From: Anaerolineae bacterium
GTDB taxonomy: Bacteria > Chloroflexota > Anaerolineae > 4572-78 > J111
NCBI GenBank assembly: GCA_022071955.1
Contig: JAJVIM010000050.1
Span: forward strand, 1 to 61,287
Reading direction: 5' to 3'
DNA: 61,287 nucleotides
Of the stretch, positions 19,652 to 26,466 are shown piece after piece. The notes beneath the pieces are model-generated. The model was not told the DNA's origin and did no database searches. It worked only from the letters and a program-made list of their open reading frames with translations. The translations under genes were made by a program, and so were the position numbers. The number at the start of each line of letters is the position of its first letter. The first letter of the stretch is position 1.

Positions 19652-20679
19652 GCGACAACGGCAAACCGAAATTTGGCATGTACTGGGCCTCGTCGTGCGG
19701 CGGCTGCGAAATTGCCGTGCTGAACATCGGCGACAAAATTCTGGATGTAGACGCCGTGTTCGACATCGCTCTGTGGCCGGTGGCCGCCGATTTTAAGTAC
19801 GAGGATGTGCGCAACTACCCCGATGGCTACATTGACGTGTGCCTGTTTAACGGGGCTATCCGCAACAGCGAAAACGAGGAGATGGCCCACCTGCTGCGCC
19901 AAAAATCAAAGGTGCTGGTGGCCTTTGGCTCCTGCGCCTACGAGGGCTGCATCCCGGCGTTGTCAAACTTTACCAGCAAAGCGGACACCTACCGGACGGT
20001 GTATCTCGATAACCCGTCCATCGACAACCCCGGCGGCGTGCTGCCGCAACCTGTCAACCGCGTGGCCGAAGGCGAGCTGACCATCCCCGAATTTTATCAC
20101 ACCGTCAAATCGCTGGATCAGGTGGTCAATGTCGATTATTTCATCCCCGGCTGCCCGCCGGAACCGCACCAGATTTGGGCGGTGCTGCAAGCGGTGGTCG
20201 CTGCGCTCACGGAGGGCGCGGAGCTGCCGCCGGCCGGCTCGATCATTGGTGCGGGCAACGTGGCCCTGTGCGAAGAATGCCCGCTGGCCAAAGGTGAAAA
20301 GCTGATTGACCGCTTCTATCGACCCTACGAAATTGTGCCGGAGCCGGGCAAGTGCCTGCTGGAACAGGGCCTCGTCTGCCTGGGGCCGGCCACCCGCAGC
20401 GGCTGCGGCGCGCTCTGCCCGCAGGTGGGCATCGGCTGCCGGGGCTGTTACGGCCCGCTGGATGGCGTGGAAGACCAGGGGGCCAAAATGCTGACGGCCA
20501 TCGCTTCAATCATCAACGCCGGCAAAGTGGGCGACAATGGGCAGTGGCTCGATGAGCGGCTCGACGAAATAATGGACACCATCGCCGACCCGGCCGGCAC
20601 GTTCTATCGCTTCAGCATGGCCCACTCGATTCTGCGCCGGGCGCGGGTTAATGGGGCCAAAAACGGAGGGGCACAATGA
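19648..20679 (+). CDS. mvhG: Group 3 [NiFe]-hydrogenase small subunit (MvhG)
   Basis: Electron-transfer subunit of the hydrogenase. The 343-residue protein has the proximal-cluster cysteines in SSCGGCE (about 13-19), GSCAYEGC (about 92-99) and PGCPPEP (about 168-174). More cysteine pairs follow (CEECPLAKG near 209, and SGCGALCPQVGIGCRGCYGP near 251-270) for further clusters. There is no twin-arginine signal, so it is cytoplasmic. ATGA overlaps on both sides (mvhD and mvhA) show tight translational coupling. Confidence 0.92.
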   Translation: MSDNGKPKFGMYWASSCGGCEIAVLNIGDKILDVDAVFDIALWPVAADFKYEDVRNYPDGYIDVCLFNGAIRNSENEEMAHLLRQKSKVLVAFGSCAYEGCIPALSNFTSKADTYRTVYLDNPSIDNPGGVLPQPVNRVAEGELTIPEFYHTVKSLDQVVNVDYFIPGCPPEPHQIWAVLQAVVAALTEGAELPPAGSIIGAGNVALCEECPLAKGEKLIDRFYRPYEIVPEPGKCLLEQGLVCLGPATRSGCGALCPQVGIGCRGCYGPLDGVEDQGAKMLTAIASIINAGKVGDNGQWLDERLDEIMDTIADPAGTFYRFSMAHSILRRARVNGAKNGGAQ

Positions 20680-22142
20680 AAAAAGTCACCATCGATCCCA
20701 TCACCCGGCTGGAAGGGCACGGCAAAATCGAAATCTTTTTGAACGACGCCGGCGACGTGGCCACTGCCTACTTCCAAATTCCCGAACTGCGCGGCTTTGA
20801 ACAGTTTTGTGTGGGCCGCCCGGCCGAAGAGATGCCGCGCATCACCAACCGTATTTGCGGTGTTTGCCCGGAAGCGCACCACATGGCCGCCACCAAAGCC
20901 CTCGACGCGCTGTACCACGTGGAGCCGGCCCCGGTGGTCAAAAAGGTGCGGGAGCTGTTCTACTCCGCCTTTTACGTGACCGACCACACCACCCACTTTT
21001 ACGCCCTCGGCGGGCCGGATTTTGTGCTCGGCCCGGACGCCCCGCCCGCCGAGCGCAACATTTTGGGCGTGGTTCACAAAGTCGGCGTGGAAATTGGCAA
21101 ACAGGTCATCGACACCCGCATGCGCAACCACAAAGTCATCAAAATGCTGGGCGGGCGCGGCGTGCATCCGGTGGCCGGGCTGCCCGGCGGCTGGAGCCAG
21201 CCGCTCACGGCGGAGATGTTGCCAGAAATTCAGGCCATCGCCGCCAAAAATGTCGATTTTGGCCTGTTCAGCCTGAAGCTGTTTGAAGATGTGGTGCTGG
21301 CCAACAAAGGTTACGTGGAAATGATCACCTCCGATGCCTACACCGACCGCACCTACTACATGGGTATGGTCGATGACCAAAATCGGGTTAACTTTTACGA
21401 TGGCCTGATTCGGGTGGTCGGGCCGGATGGCAAGGAATTTGTGAAGTATCCGGCCAAAGATTACGCCCGGCACATCTCCGAACGGGTGGAACCGTGGACC
21501 TATCTCAAGTTCCCGTACCTGAAGGGCGTGGGTTGGAAAGGTTTTGTTGATGGCCCGGACAGCGGCGTGTATTGCGCCACCCCGCTCTCCCGGCTCAACG
21601 CCGCCGACGGGATGGCCACGCCCAAAGCGCAGGAGGCTTACGAAAAAATGGTCGATACGCTGGGCGGCAAGCCGGTACATTTTCGGCTGGCGGCGCACTG
21701 GGCGCGGCTGGTCGAGCTGCTGTACGCCGCCGAGCGCATGCAGGAGCTGGCCAACGACCCGGAGATCACCGACCCCAACGTACGGCCGGTGGTCAAAACC
21801 AAACCGGATGAGGGCATCGGCTGCGTAGAAGCGCCGCGCGGCACATTGACCCATCACTACCAAACCGACGAACGCGGTATTCTAACGAAAGTCAACCTGA
21901 TTGTCGGCACCACCAACAATTACGCGGCCATGGCCATGTCGGTGAAAAAGGCGGCGCAAAGCCTCATTCACAACGGCGTCACCATCACCGAGGGACTGCT
22001 CAACCGGGTGGAAATGGCCTTTCGGCCCTACGATCCGTGCATGAGCTGCGCCACCCATTCGCTGCCGGGGCAGATGCCGCTGCAAGTGACCATTCGGGAT
22101 GCCAACGGCGAGGTGGTTGAGCAGTTGAGCCAATACACATAA
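20676..22142 (+). CDS. mvhA: Group 3 [NiFe]-hydrogenase large subunit (MvhA)
   Basis: Catalytic subunit binding the NiFe(CN)2CO centre. The 488-residue protein has the L1 motif RICGVCPEAHH (59-69, nickel cysteines C61 and C64) and the L2 motif DPCMSCATH about 27 residues before the C-terminus. The tail after the L2 histidine is the peptide normally removed by the maturation protease, and a matching protease gene follows 80 bp downstream. It belongs with hdrABC-mvhDG as a group 3c, Hdr-linked hydrogenase. The spacer after it holds a hairpin of TGTTGCG-type repeats. Confidence 0.94.
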   Translation: MKKVTIDPITRLEGHGKIEIFLNDAGDVATAYFQIPELRGFEQFCVGRPAEEMPRITNRICGVCPEAHHMAATKALDALYHVEPAPVVKKVRELFYSAFYVTDHTTHFYALGGPDFVLGPDAPPAERNILGVVHKVGVEIGKQVIDTRMRNHKVIKMLGGRGVHPVAGLPGGWSQPLTAEMLPEIQAIAAKNVDFGLFSLKLFEDVVLANKGYVEMITSDAYTDRTYYMGMVDDQNRVNFYDGLIRVVGPDGKEFVKYPAKDYARHISERVEPWTYLKFPYLKGVGWKGFVDGPDSGVYCATPLSRLNAADGMATPKAQEAYEKMVDTLGGKPVHFRLAAHWARLVELLYAAERMQELANDPEITDPNVRPVVKTKPDEGIGCVEAPRGTLTHHYQTDERGILTKVNLIVGTTNNYAAMAMSVKKAAQSLIHNGVTITEGLLNRVEMAFRPYDPCMSCATHSLPGQMPLQVTIRDANGEVVEQLSQYT

Positions 22143-22206
22143 TTGGGACACGTGTTGCGTGTTGCGTAATTCTGTCCAAACGGAACACGTAGCACGCAAC
22201 ACGCTT
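22143..22206. repeat. Inverted array of GTGTTGCGT / ACGCAACAC units
   Basis: CACGTGTTGCGTGTTGCGTAAT (left, about 22148-22169) faces AACACGTAGCACGCAACACGC (right, about 22184-22204). It separates mvhA from the protease gene and ends at the protease ribosome site. It uses the same unit as the array at 26353-26415. Confidence 0.8.
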
Positions 22207-22222
22207 GCGGGAGAATCAACCG

Positions 22223-22705
22223 GTGACAGATACTTTGATACTCGGCCTGGGTAACCCTATTCTCACCGATGACGGCGTGGGCGTGCGCGTGGCCGAAGCC
22301 GTGCGGGCTGCGCTGCCGCCCGATTCGCCCGTTGAAACCGATGAAGCCTGCGCCGGCGGGCTGGAACTGCTGGAGCGATTGCTCGGCTACCGGCGCGTCT
22401 TTTTGATCGACGCGCTGTATCCGGGTAGCGGCCGGCCCGGTACTGTCTGCCGGCTCACCCTGGCCGATCTGCGGGCCATCAGCCCCACCCAGCACAGCGC
22501 CTCGGCGCACGATACCACGCTGGTGACCGCCTGGGATATGGCCCAACGGATGGACCTGCCGCTGCCGGAAGAAGTTACAATTTACGCCGTCGAGGTGGAA
22601 AATGTGGCCGATTTTGGCGAGGAACCAACCCCGGCGGTGGCCCGCGCTGTGCCGCGAGTGGCGGCAGCTATCCTCGATGAGTTGCGGCAGACAAATGACA
22701 AGTGA
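22223..22705 (+). CDS. Hydrogenase maturation protease (family M52)
   Basis: Nickel-dependent endopeptidase that trims the large-subunit C-terminus after NiFe insertion. The 160-residue protein has GLGNPILTDDGVG (about 8-20), where an aspartate takes the place of the usual glutamate, LIDALYPG near 57-64, and the histidine in SAHDTTL near 94-100. These are the three metal-ligand positions. Start is GTG, chosen because GGGAGA lies eight bases upstream; a TTG at 22205 would include the ribosome site in the coding region. Its target is presumably MvhA immediately upstream. Confidence 0.88.
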   Translation: MTDTLILGLGNPILTDDGVGVRVAEAVRAALPPDSPVETDEACAGGLELLERLLGYRRVFLIDALYPGSGRPGTVCRLTLADLRAISPTQHSASAHDTTLVTAWDMAQRMDLPLPEEVTIYAVEVENVADFGEEPTPAVARAVPRVAAAILDELRQTNDK

Positions 22706-22809
22706 CGAGTGAGGAGAGATTCTCATTTCATCAAACTGCTTTACAGGAGTCGAACCGTTCCTGGCGAGACGACACCAAAGAATGAATTTAACCGTTTACC
22801 GGTCGGGAG

Positions 22810-22830
22810 ACCCTTCGCTTCGCTCAGGGT
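22810..22830. repeat. ACCCT-TCGCTTCGCTC-AGGGT hairpin
   Basis: A five-base stem around an 11-base loop. The same loop with an ACTCT/AGAGT stem lies at 34774-34794, so the paired third position has changed on both sides (C-G to T-A). It sits in the 193-bp spacer between the hydrogenase protease and the cNMP-domain gene. Confidence 0.65.
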
Positions 22831-22835
22831 GACAC

Positions 22836-22898
22836 AATTTAATGCACCCTAATGCCTAATCCCTGACTCCTGGCCCCTATTCTTAGAGGAGGGTTTTT
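22836..22898 (+). repeat. Ribosome-site-bearing repeat module, copy D
   Basis: CCCTAATGCCTAATCCCTGACTCCTGG-like heptamers lead into CCCCTATTCTTAGAGGAGG and then the ATG at 22899. The same tail (CCTRTTTTYAARGGAGG) ends copies at 31290-31363, 54280-54347 and, inverted, 45268-45345. The repeat therefore supplies the downstream gene's Shine-Dalgarno sequence. Confidence 0.7.
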
Positions 22899-23399
22899 AT
22901 GATTTCACCGGAACTATTGCGCCGCTATCCGTTTTTTGGCGGCCTGAGTCACGATCAACTGGTGGAGCTGGCCAAAGTTGGCAGCGAAGAAGCCGTTGAC
23001 GCGGGTCACTACTTTTTTCACGAACGGGACGAACTCGATCACCTGTACCTTATTTTGGAAGGTGCGGTGGCCGTGGTGATCGAAATTCCGGCGGAGAACA
23101 CGCACCAAAGCGTGGCAGACCAGTACAACCGCCAACTGCACACCACCGATGTGGTTATCAGCGCCATTGGCCCCGGCGAGGTGTTTGGCATTTCTGCGCT
23201 GATCCCGCCGCCGGTAGCTTCGGCCGGGGCCAAAGCCACCACGCCCTGCCGGGTGGTTGCGTTTAACAGCTCGGAACTGCTGCAAACCTTTGCTCAGGAT
23301 TGCGCTTTTGGCTACGTTATGACGCAGAAAATCGCCCAGGTTTTCCGCGAACGCCTGCACGATATGCGGATTGAGTCGTTGGCCCAGGTGGCCCGGTAG
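22899..23399 (+). CDS. Cyclic-nucleotide-binding-domain protein without HTH
   Basis: A 166-residue single cNMP/Crp-like sensor domain. The pattern FFHERDELDHLYLILEGAVAV (about residues 37-57) and IGPGEVFGISALIPPP (about 89-104) is that of the beta-roll, but there is no C-terminal helix-turn-helix. It resembles the cNMP gene at 47689 (shared GPGxxFGxSALIP). It lies at the end of the hdr-mvh-protease cluster. It may sense a small molecule and act on another protein; the ligand is unknown. AGAGGAGG is supplied by a repeat module. Confidence 0.8.
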   Translation: MISPELLRRYPFFGGLSHDQLVELAKVGSEEAVDAGHYFFHERDELDHLYLILEGAVAVVIEIPAENTHQSVADQYNRQLHTTDVVISAIGPGEVFGISALIPPPVASAGAKATTPCRVVAFNSSELLQTFAQDCAFGYVMTQKIAQVFRERLHDMRIESLAQVAR

Positions 23400-23405
23400 C
23401 ACCCC

Positions 23406-23448
23406 GGCTTGCCGCAGGCGGGAGACAATTTTCTGTCTGCGGCAAGCC
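23406..23448. terminator. 12-bp stem-loop after the cNMP-domain gene
   Basis: GGCTTGCCGCAG (23406-23417) pairs perfectly with CTGCGGCAAGCC (23437-23448) just after the stop codon at 23399. No T-run follows. It probably marks the end of the hydrogenase transcript or protects its 3' end. Confidence 0.6.
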
Positions 23449-23469
23449 AGATCCACTCCCCTCAAAAAT

Positions 23470-23506
23470 GATGCAAATGCACTAGAAATGTTAGCCAGTT
23501 TGCATC
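23470..23506. promoter_or_regulatory. Inverted repeat GATGCAAA-N21-TTTGCATC
   Basis: Eight-base arms at 23470-23477 and 23499-23506, in the promoter region of the CODH cluster regulator. The long spacing suits two operator half-sites or a short hairpin; nothing further identifies it. Confidence 0.35.
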
Positions 23507-23546
23507 TTTATTCCCCATGCAAGATAGCTTATAGTAAAAGATAAAG

Positions 23547-23573
23547 CGTCCAAAACGTTCAAAACGTCCAAAC
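23547..23573 (+). promoter_or_regulatory. Three 9-bp direct repeats (CGTYCAAAM)
   Basis: CGTCCAAAA, CGTTCAAAA and CGTCCAAAC follow one another with no gap, 78 bases before the start of the BldC-like/HMA regulator. BldC-type proteins are known to bind direct repeats head-to-tail, so this is a candidate autoregulatory or operon operator (inference). Confidence 0.6.
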
Positions 23574-23651
23574 TGCACACACGCCATCGACCCGAAGTAC
23601 GACCACAATTTTCGAGGGGAGAGGCGTGTGTTTTTTTCAGGAGAATGGCCA

Positions 23652-24311
23652 ATGGACAAGTATAAAGATTCCGGCCACCGCCTGTTAACCCGGGCTGAAG
23701 TCGCAGCCAGGTTTCAAGTTTCACCCAGCACCGTCACCCGCTGGGCCGAAGCCGGCAAGTTGCCGGTGGTAAAAACACTGGGCGGCCATCGCCGCTACGA
23801 TGCCGCCGCGGTTGAAACCCTGGCCCGCCAATTTTCGGCCGAATTTTTTCCCCAAGTTGAACCCTTGTTAGCCAATGAGGAGGCAATAATGACCAAAACA
23901 GTTATCGATGTACCGGCTATGTACGGCGACCATCACGTGCTGGAGGTGCGGCGGGTTTTGCTGGCCCAGCCGGGCGTCCGGGCGGTCCGCGCCAGCAGCG
24001 CTTTTAAAGCTGTTGAAATTGATTTTGACCCGGCCCAAATCAGCAGCGATCAACTCTCTGCCGCGCTGGCCCAGGCTGGCTACCTGAAACCACTACCCAT
24101 TCCGGCAGAAACGGAAGTTGCCGTAACGCAGTTGGCCGACGAAGTACGGGCCGACGCGTTTCGGCACACCACCGCGTTTGAGCAGGCCAAAGATGTGGTC
24201 AGTTTTGCCCACGCGGTCTCGCCGCAAGTGGCCCAACATGCGTTGTGGCCTTGCCCTGGCGTGGGCGTACTAACCGCCGACGGGCCACAGAAGGAGGTTA
24301 ATCATGCCTAA
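23652..24311 (+). CDS. BldC-type HTH fused to an HMA-like domain, CODH/ACS cluster regulator candidate
   Basis: A 219-residue protein. Residues about 10-57 closely follow the BldC/MerR-type helix-turn-helix (LLTRAEVAARFQVSPSTVTRW, then KTLGGHRRY). Residues about 82-145 look like a ferredoxin-fold HMA domain, but the usual CxxC metal site is replaced by GDHH (AMYGDHHVLEVRRVL). The last 70 residues are unassigned. AGGAGA precedes the ATG at 23652. A perfect GAGGAGG lies five bases before an in-frame ATG at 23889 (residue 80), so the HMA part (140 residues) may also be made alone. The stop overlaps acsA by 8 bp. It is probably the regulator or a metal-responsive helper of the CODH/ACS operon; the signal is unknown. 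Confidence 0.72.
   Translation: MDKYKDSGHRLLTRAEVAARFQVSPSTVTRWAEAGKLPVVKTLGGHRRYDAAAVETLARQFSAEFFPQVEPLLANEEAIMTKTVIDVPAMYGDHHVLEVRRVLLAQPGVRAVRASSAFKAVEIDFDPAQISSDQLSAALAQAGYLKPLPIPAETEVAVTQLADEVRADAFRHTTAFEQAKDVVSFAHAVSPQVAQHALWPCPGVGVLTADGPQKEVNHA
23877..23891 (+). promoter_or_regulatory. Internal ribosome binding site within the BldC-HMA gene
   Basis: GAGGAGG (23877-23883), a five-base spacer and ATG (23889), all in frame at the junction of the two domains. It is stronger than the site used at the gene's own start. Confidence 0.65.
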
Positions 24312-26310
24312 AAAAGTGAGAACCGCTCAGGAACGCACCATCGATCCCGCCGCGCAGGAAATGCTCATCCGGGCCGATGAATTAGGGCTGGAGACGGCCT
24401 TCCATCGCGCCGATGATTTTGTACCGTGCAACATTGGCGCGGCCGGACTGTGCTGCAAATTGTGCGGTATGGGGCCGTGCCGTCTGACCAAAGAAGGGAT
24501 GACGGGCGTTTGTGGCGCGACCATCGACACGATTCAGGCCCGCAACCTGATCCGGGCCATTGCCGCCGGCTCTGCCGCCCACTCCGACCACGGCCGCGAT
24601 ATGGCCTTTACCCTCAAAGCCGTGGCCAACGGCGAGGCCGAAGGTTACGTAATCCGCGATGTTGCCAAACTGCGCACCGTGGCCGCCCATTACGGCATCC
24701 CCATTCAAGGCCGTGCCCCGGAAGAAATTGCCAATGATCTGGCCGATCTGTACATTGATCAGTTTGGCCAGCAGCGCGGGCAGGTTGTTCCGGTGCGGCG
24801 CGCCCCGGCAAAGCGGCAAAAATTGTGGGCCGAGCGGGGTGTGATCCCCCGCGGCGTTGACCGCGAAGTGGTTGAGGCGCTGCACCGCACCCACATTGGC
24901 GATGACCAGGACCCCGAACACATTTTGCAGCACGCCATTCGCACCGGCCTGGCCGACGGCTGGGGCGGCAGCCTCATCGCCACGGATGTATCTGATATTT
25001 TGTTTGGCACGCCCGCGCCCATTTTGGGGCAGGCCAACCTGGGCGTGCTCAAAACCGATATGGTCAACGTGGTGGTTCACGGCCACGAGCCGACACTCAG
25101 CGAAATGATTGTGGCCGCCTCGCAGGACCCGGAGATTATTGCCTACGCCAAAGCCGCCGGGGCTACCGGCATTAATCTGGCGGGTATCTGCTGCACCGCC
25201 AACGAAATTTTAATGCGGCAGGGCATCCCCGCTGCCGGCAACTTTTTGCACCAGGAATTGTCAATCCTCACCGGCGCGGTAGAGGCGATGGTGGTGGATG
25301 TTCAGTGCATTATGCAGGCGTTGGTGGGGCTGGCGCAGAATTTCCACACCAAAATCATCACCACCTCGCCTAAAGTGAAAATCAAAGGCGCTACACACAT
25401 GCAGTTTGATGAACACCGCGCCCTGTCCATCGCCAAAGACATTCTGCGGGCTGCCATCGACAATTTCAAAAACCGGGGCGACATCCGCATCCCCGATGTG
25501 CGCTCCGAGCTGGTGCCGGGCTTTTCGCACGAGTACATCAACTACATGCTCGGCGGCACTTACCGCGCCAGCTTCCGCCCGCTGAACGATGCCATTATGA
25601 GCGGCCGCATTCGCGGCGTGGCGGCGATTGTCGGCTGCAACAACGCTCGCAGCCAGCAGGACTACCTGCACACCTACGTTACGCAGGAGTTGCTCAAACA
25701 GGATGTGCTGGTGGTAGAAACCGGCTGCGGCGCGATTGCCAGCGCCAAGCTGGGGCTGCTGCTGGGCGAGGCGGGGCTGGACAAAGTTGGCCCCGGCCTG
25801 CGCGAAATCTGCGAAACCGTGGGTATTCCGCCGGTGCTGCACATGGGTAGCTGCGTCGATAACACCCGCATTTTGACCGTGCTGACGCAGATGGTGGAAG
25901 AGGGCGGCCTGGGTGACGACATCGACCAGGTGCCGGCGGTGGGGCTGGCCCCGGAATGGATGAGTGAAAAGGCGCTCTCCATTGCCACCTACTGCGTGGC
26001 TTCCGGCGCATACGTTATTTTTGGCGGGGCGTCGCCCGTGAGCGGCATGCCCGATAAAGTGAGCGACAGCGACATTGTGCTGCGCTATATCAGCCAGGGT
26101 TGGGAAGAGCAGTTTGGCGGCAAGCTGGAATTTGTGCAGGACCCGGACGAGATGATCCAACGCACGCTGGAACATATCGACAAAAAACGGGCCGCGCTCA
26201 AGCTGCCGGAATACGATCCCGCCCGCTTTGGCCGCAGCGGCGATGAGCGCATGCTGCAACTGGAAACCCTGCCGCTGGAAGAGCGGCAAGCGGCGCTGTA
26301 CGGATTTTAG
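24304..26310 (+). CDS. acsA: Carbon monoxide dehydrogenase catalytic subunit
   Basis: Ni-Fe enzyme reducing CO2 to CO with ferredoxin in the carbonyl branch of the Wood-Ljungdahl pathway. The 668-residue protein has the N-terminal cluster B/D cysteines in CNIGAAGLCCKLCGMGPCRL (about residues 43-62), CCTAN near 299, and the C-cluster region ETGCGAIASAKLG near 473-485. The size fits the CODH component of bacterial CODH/ACS (CooS/AcsA). AAGGAGG seven bases upstream fixes the start. Its start overlaps the regulator gene, and acsB follows after a repeat-filled 156-bp gap. Nickel insertion is presumably aided by the two CooC ATPases downstream. Confidence 0.95.
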   Translation: MPKKVRTAQERTIDPAAQEMLIRADELGLETAFHRADDFVPCNIGAAGLCCKLCGMGPCRLTKEGMTGVCGATIDTIQARNLIRAIAAGSAAHSDHGRDMAFTLKAVANGEAEGYVIRDVAKLRTVAAHYGIPIQGRAPEEIANDLADLYIDQFGQQRGQVVPVRRAPAKRQKLWAERGVIPRGVDREVVEALHRTHIGDDQDPEHILQHAIRTGLADGWGGSLIATDVSDILFGTPAPILGQANLGVLKTDMVNVVVHGHEPTLSEMIVAASQDPEIIAYAKAAGATGINLAGICCTANEILMRQGIPAAGNFLHQELSILTGAVEAMVVDVQCIMQALVGLAQNFHTKIITTSPKVKIKGATHMQFDEHRALSIAKDILRAAIDNFKNRGDIRIPDVRSELVPGFSHEYINYMLGGTYRASFRPLNDAIMSGRIRGVAAIVGCNNARSQQDYLHTYVTQELLKQDVLVVETGCGAIASAKLGLLLGEAGLDKVGPGLREICETVGIPPVLHMGSCVDNTRILTVLTQMVEEGGLGDDIDQVPAVGLAPEWMSEKALSIATYCVASGAYVIFGGASPVSGMPDKVSDSDIVLRYISQGWEEQFGGKLEFVQDPDEMIQRTLEHIDKKRAALKLPEYDPARFGRSGDERMLQLETLPLEERQAALYGF

Positions 26311-26352
26311 GGGGCGATTGCAATTCATCCGCAGTTGCGCCTATTTAAAGAT

Positions 26353-26415
26353 GTATTGCGTGTTGCGTGAAAAGATTTTTTTGTAACCGACACGCAACAC
26401 GTAACACGCAACACG
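26353..26415. repeat. Inverted array of GTGTTGCGT / ACGCAACAC units between acsA and acsB
   Basis: The left arm GTATTGCGTGTTGCGTG (26353-26369) faces the right arm CACGCAACACGTAACACGCAACAC (26391-26414) across an AT-rich loop with seven T. It could form a strong hairpin in the acs transcript. It uses the same unit as the spacer after mvhA. Confidence 0.85.
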
Positions 26416-26466
26416 GGTGAATGAGTTGTAACCCTGTCTGAAATGTAACTTACCGGAGGAACACTT

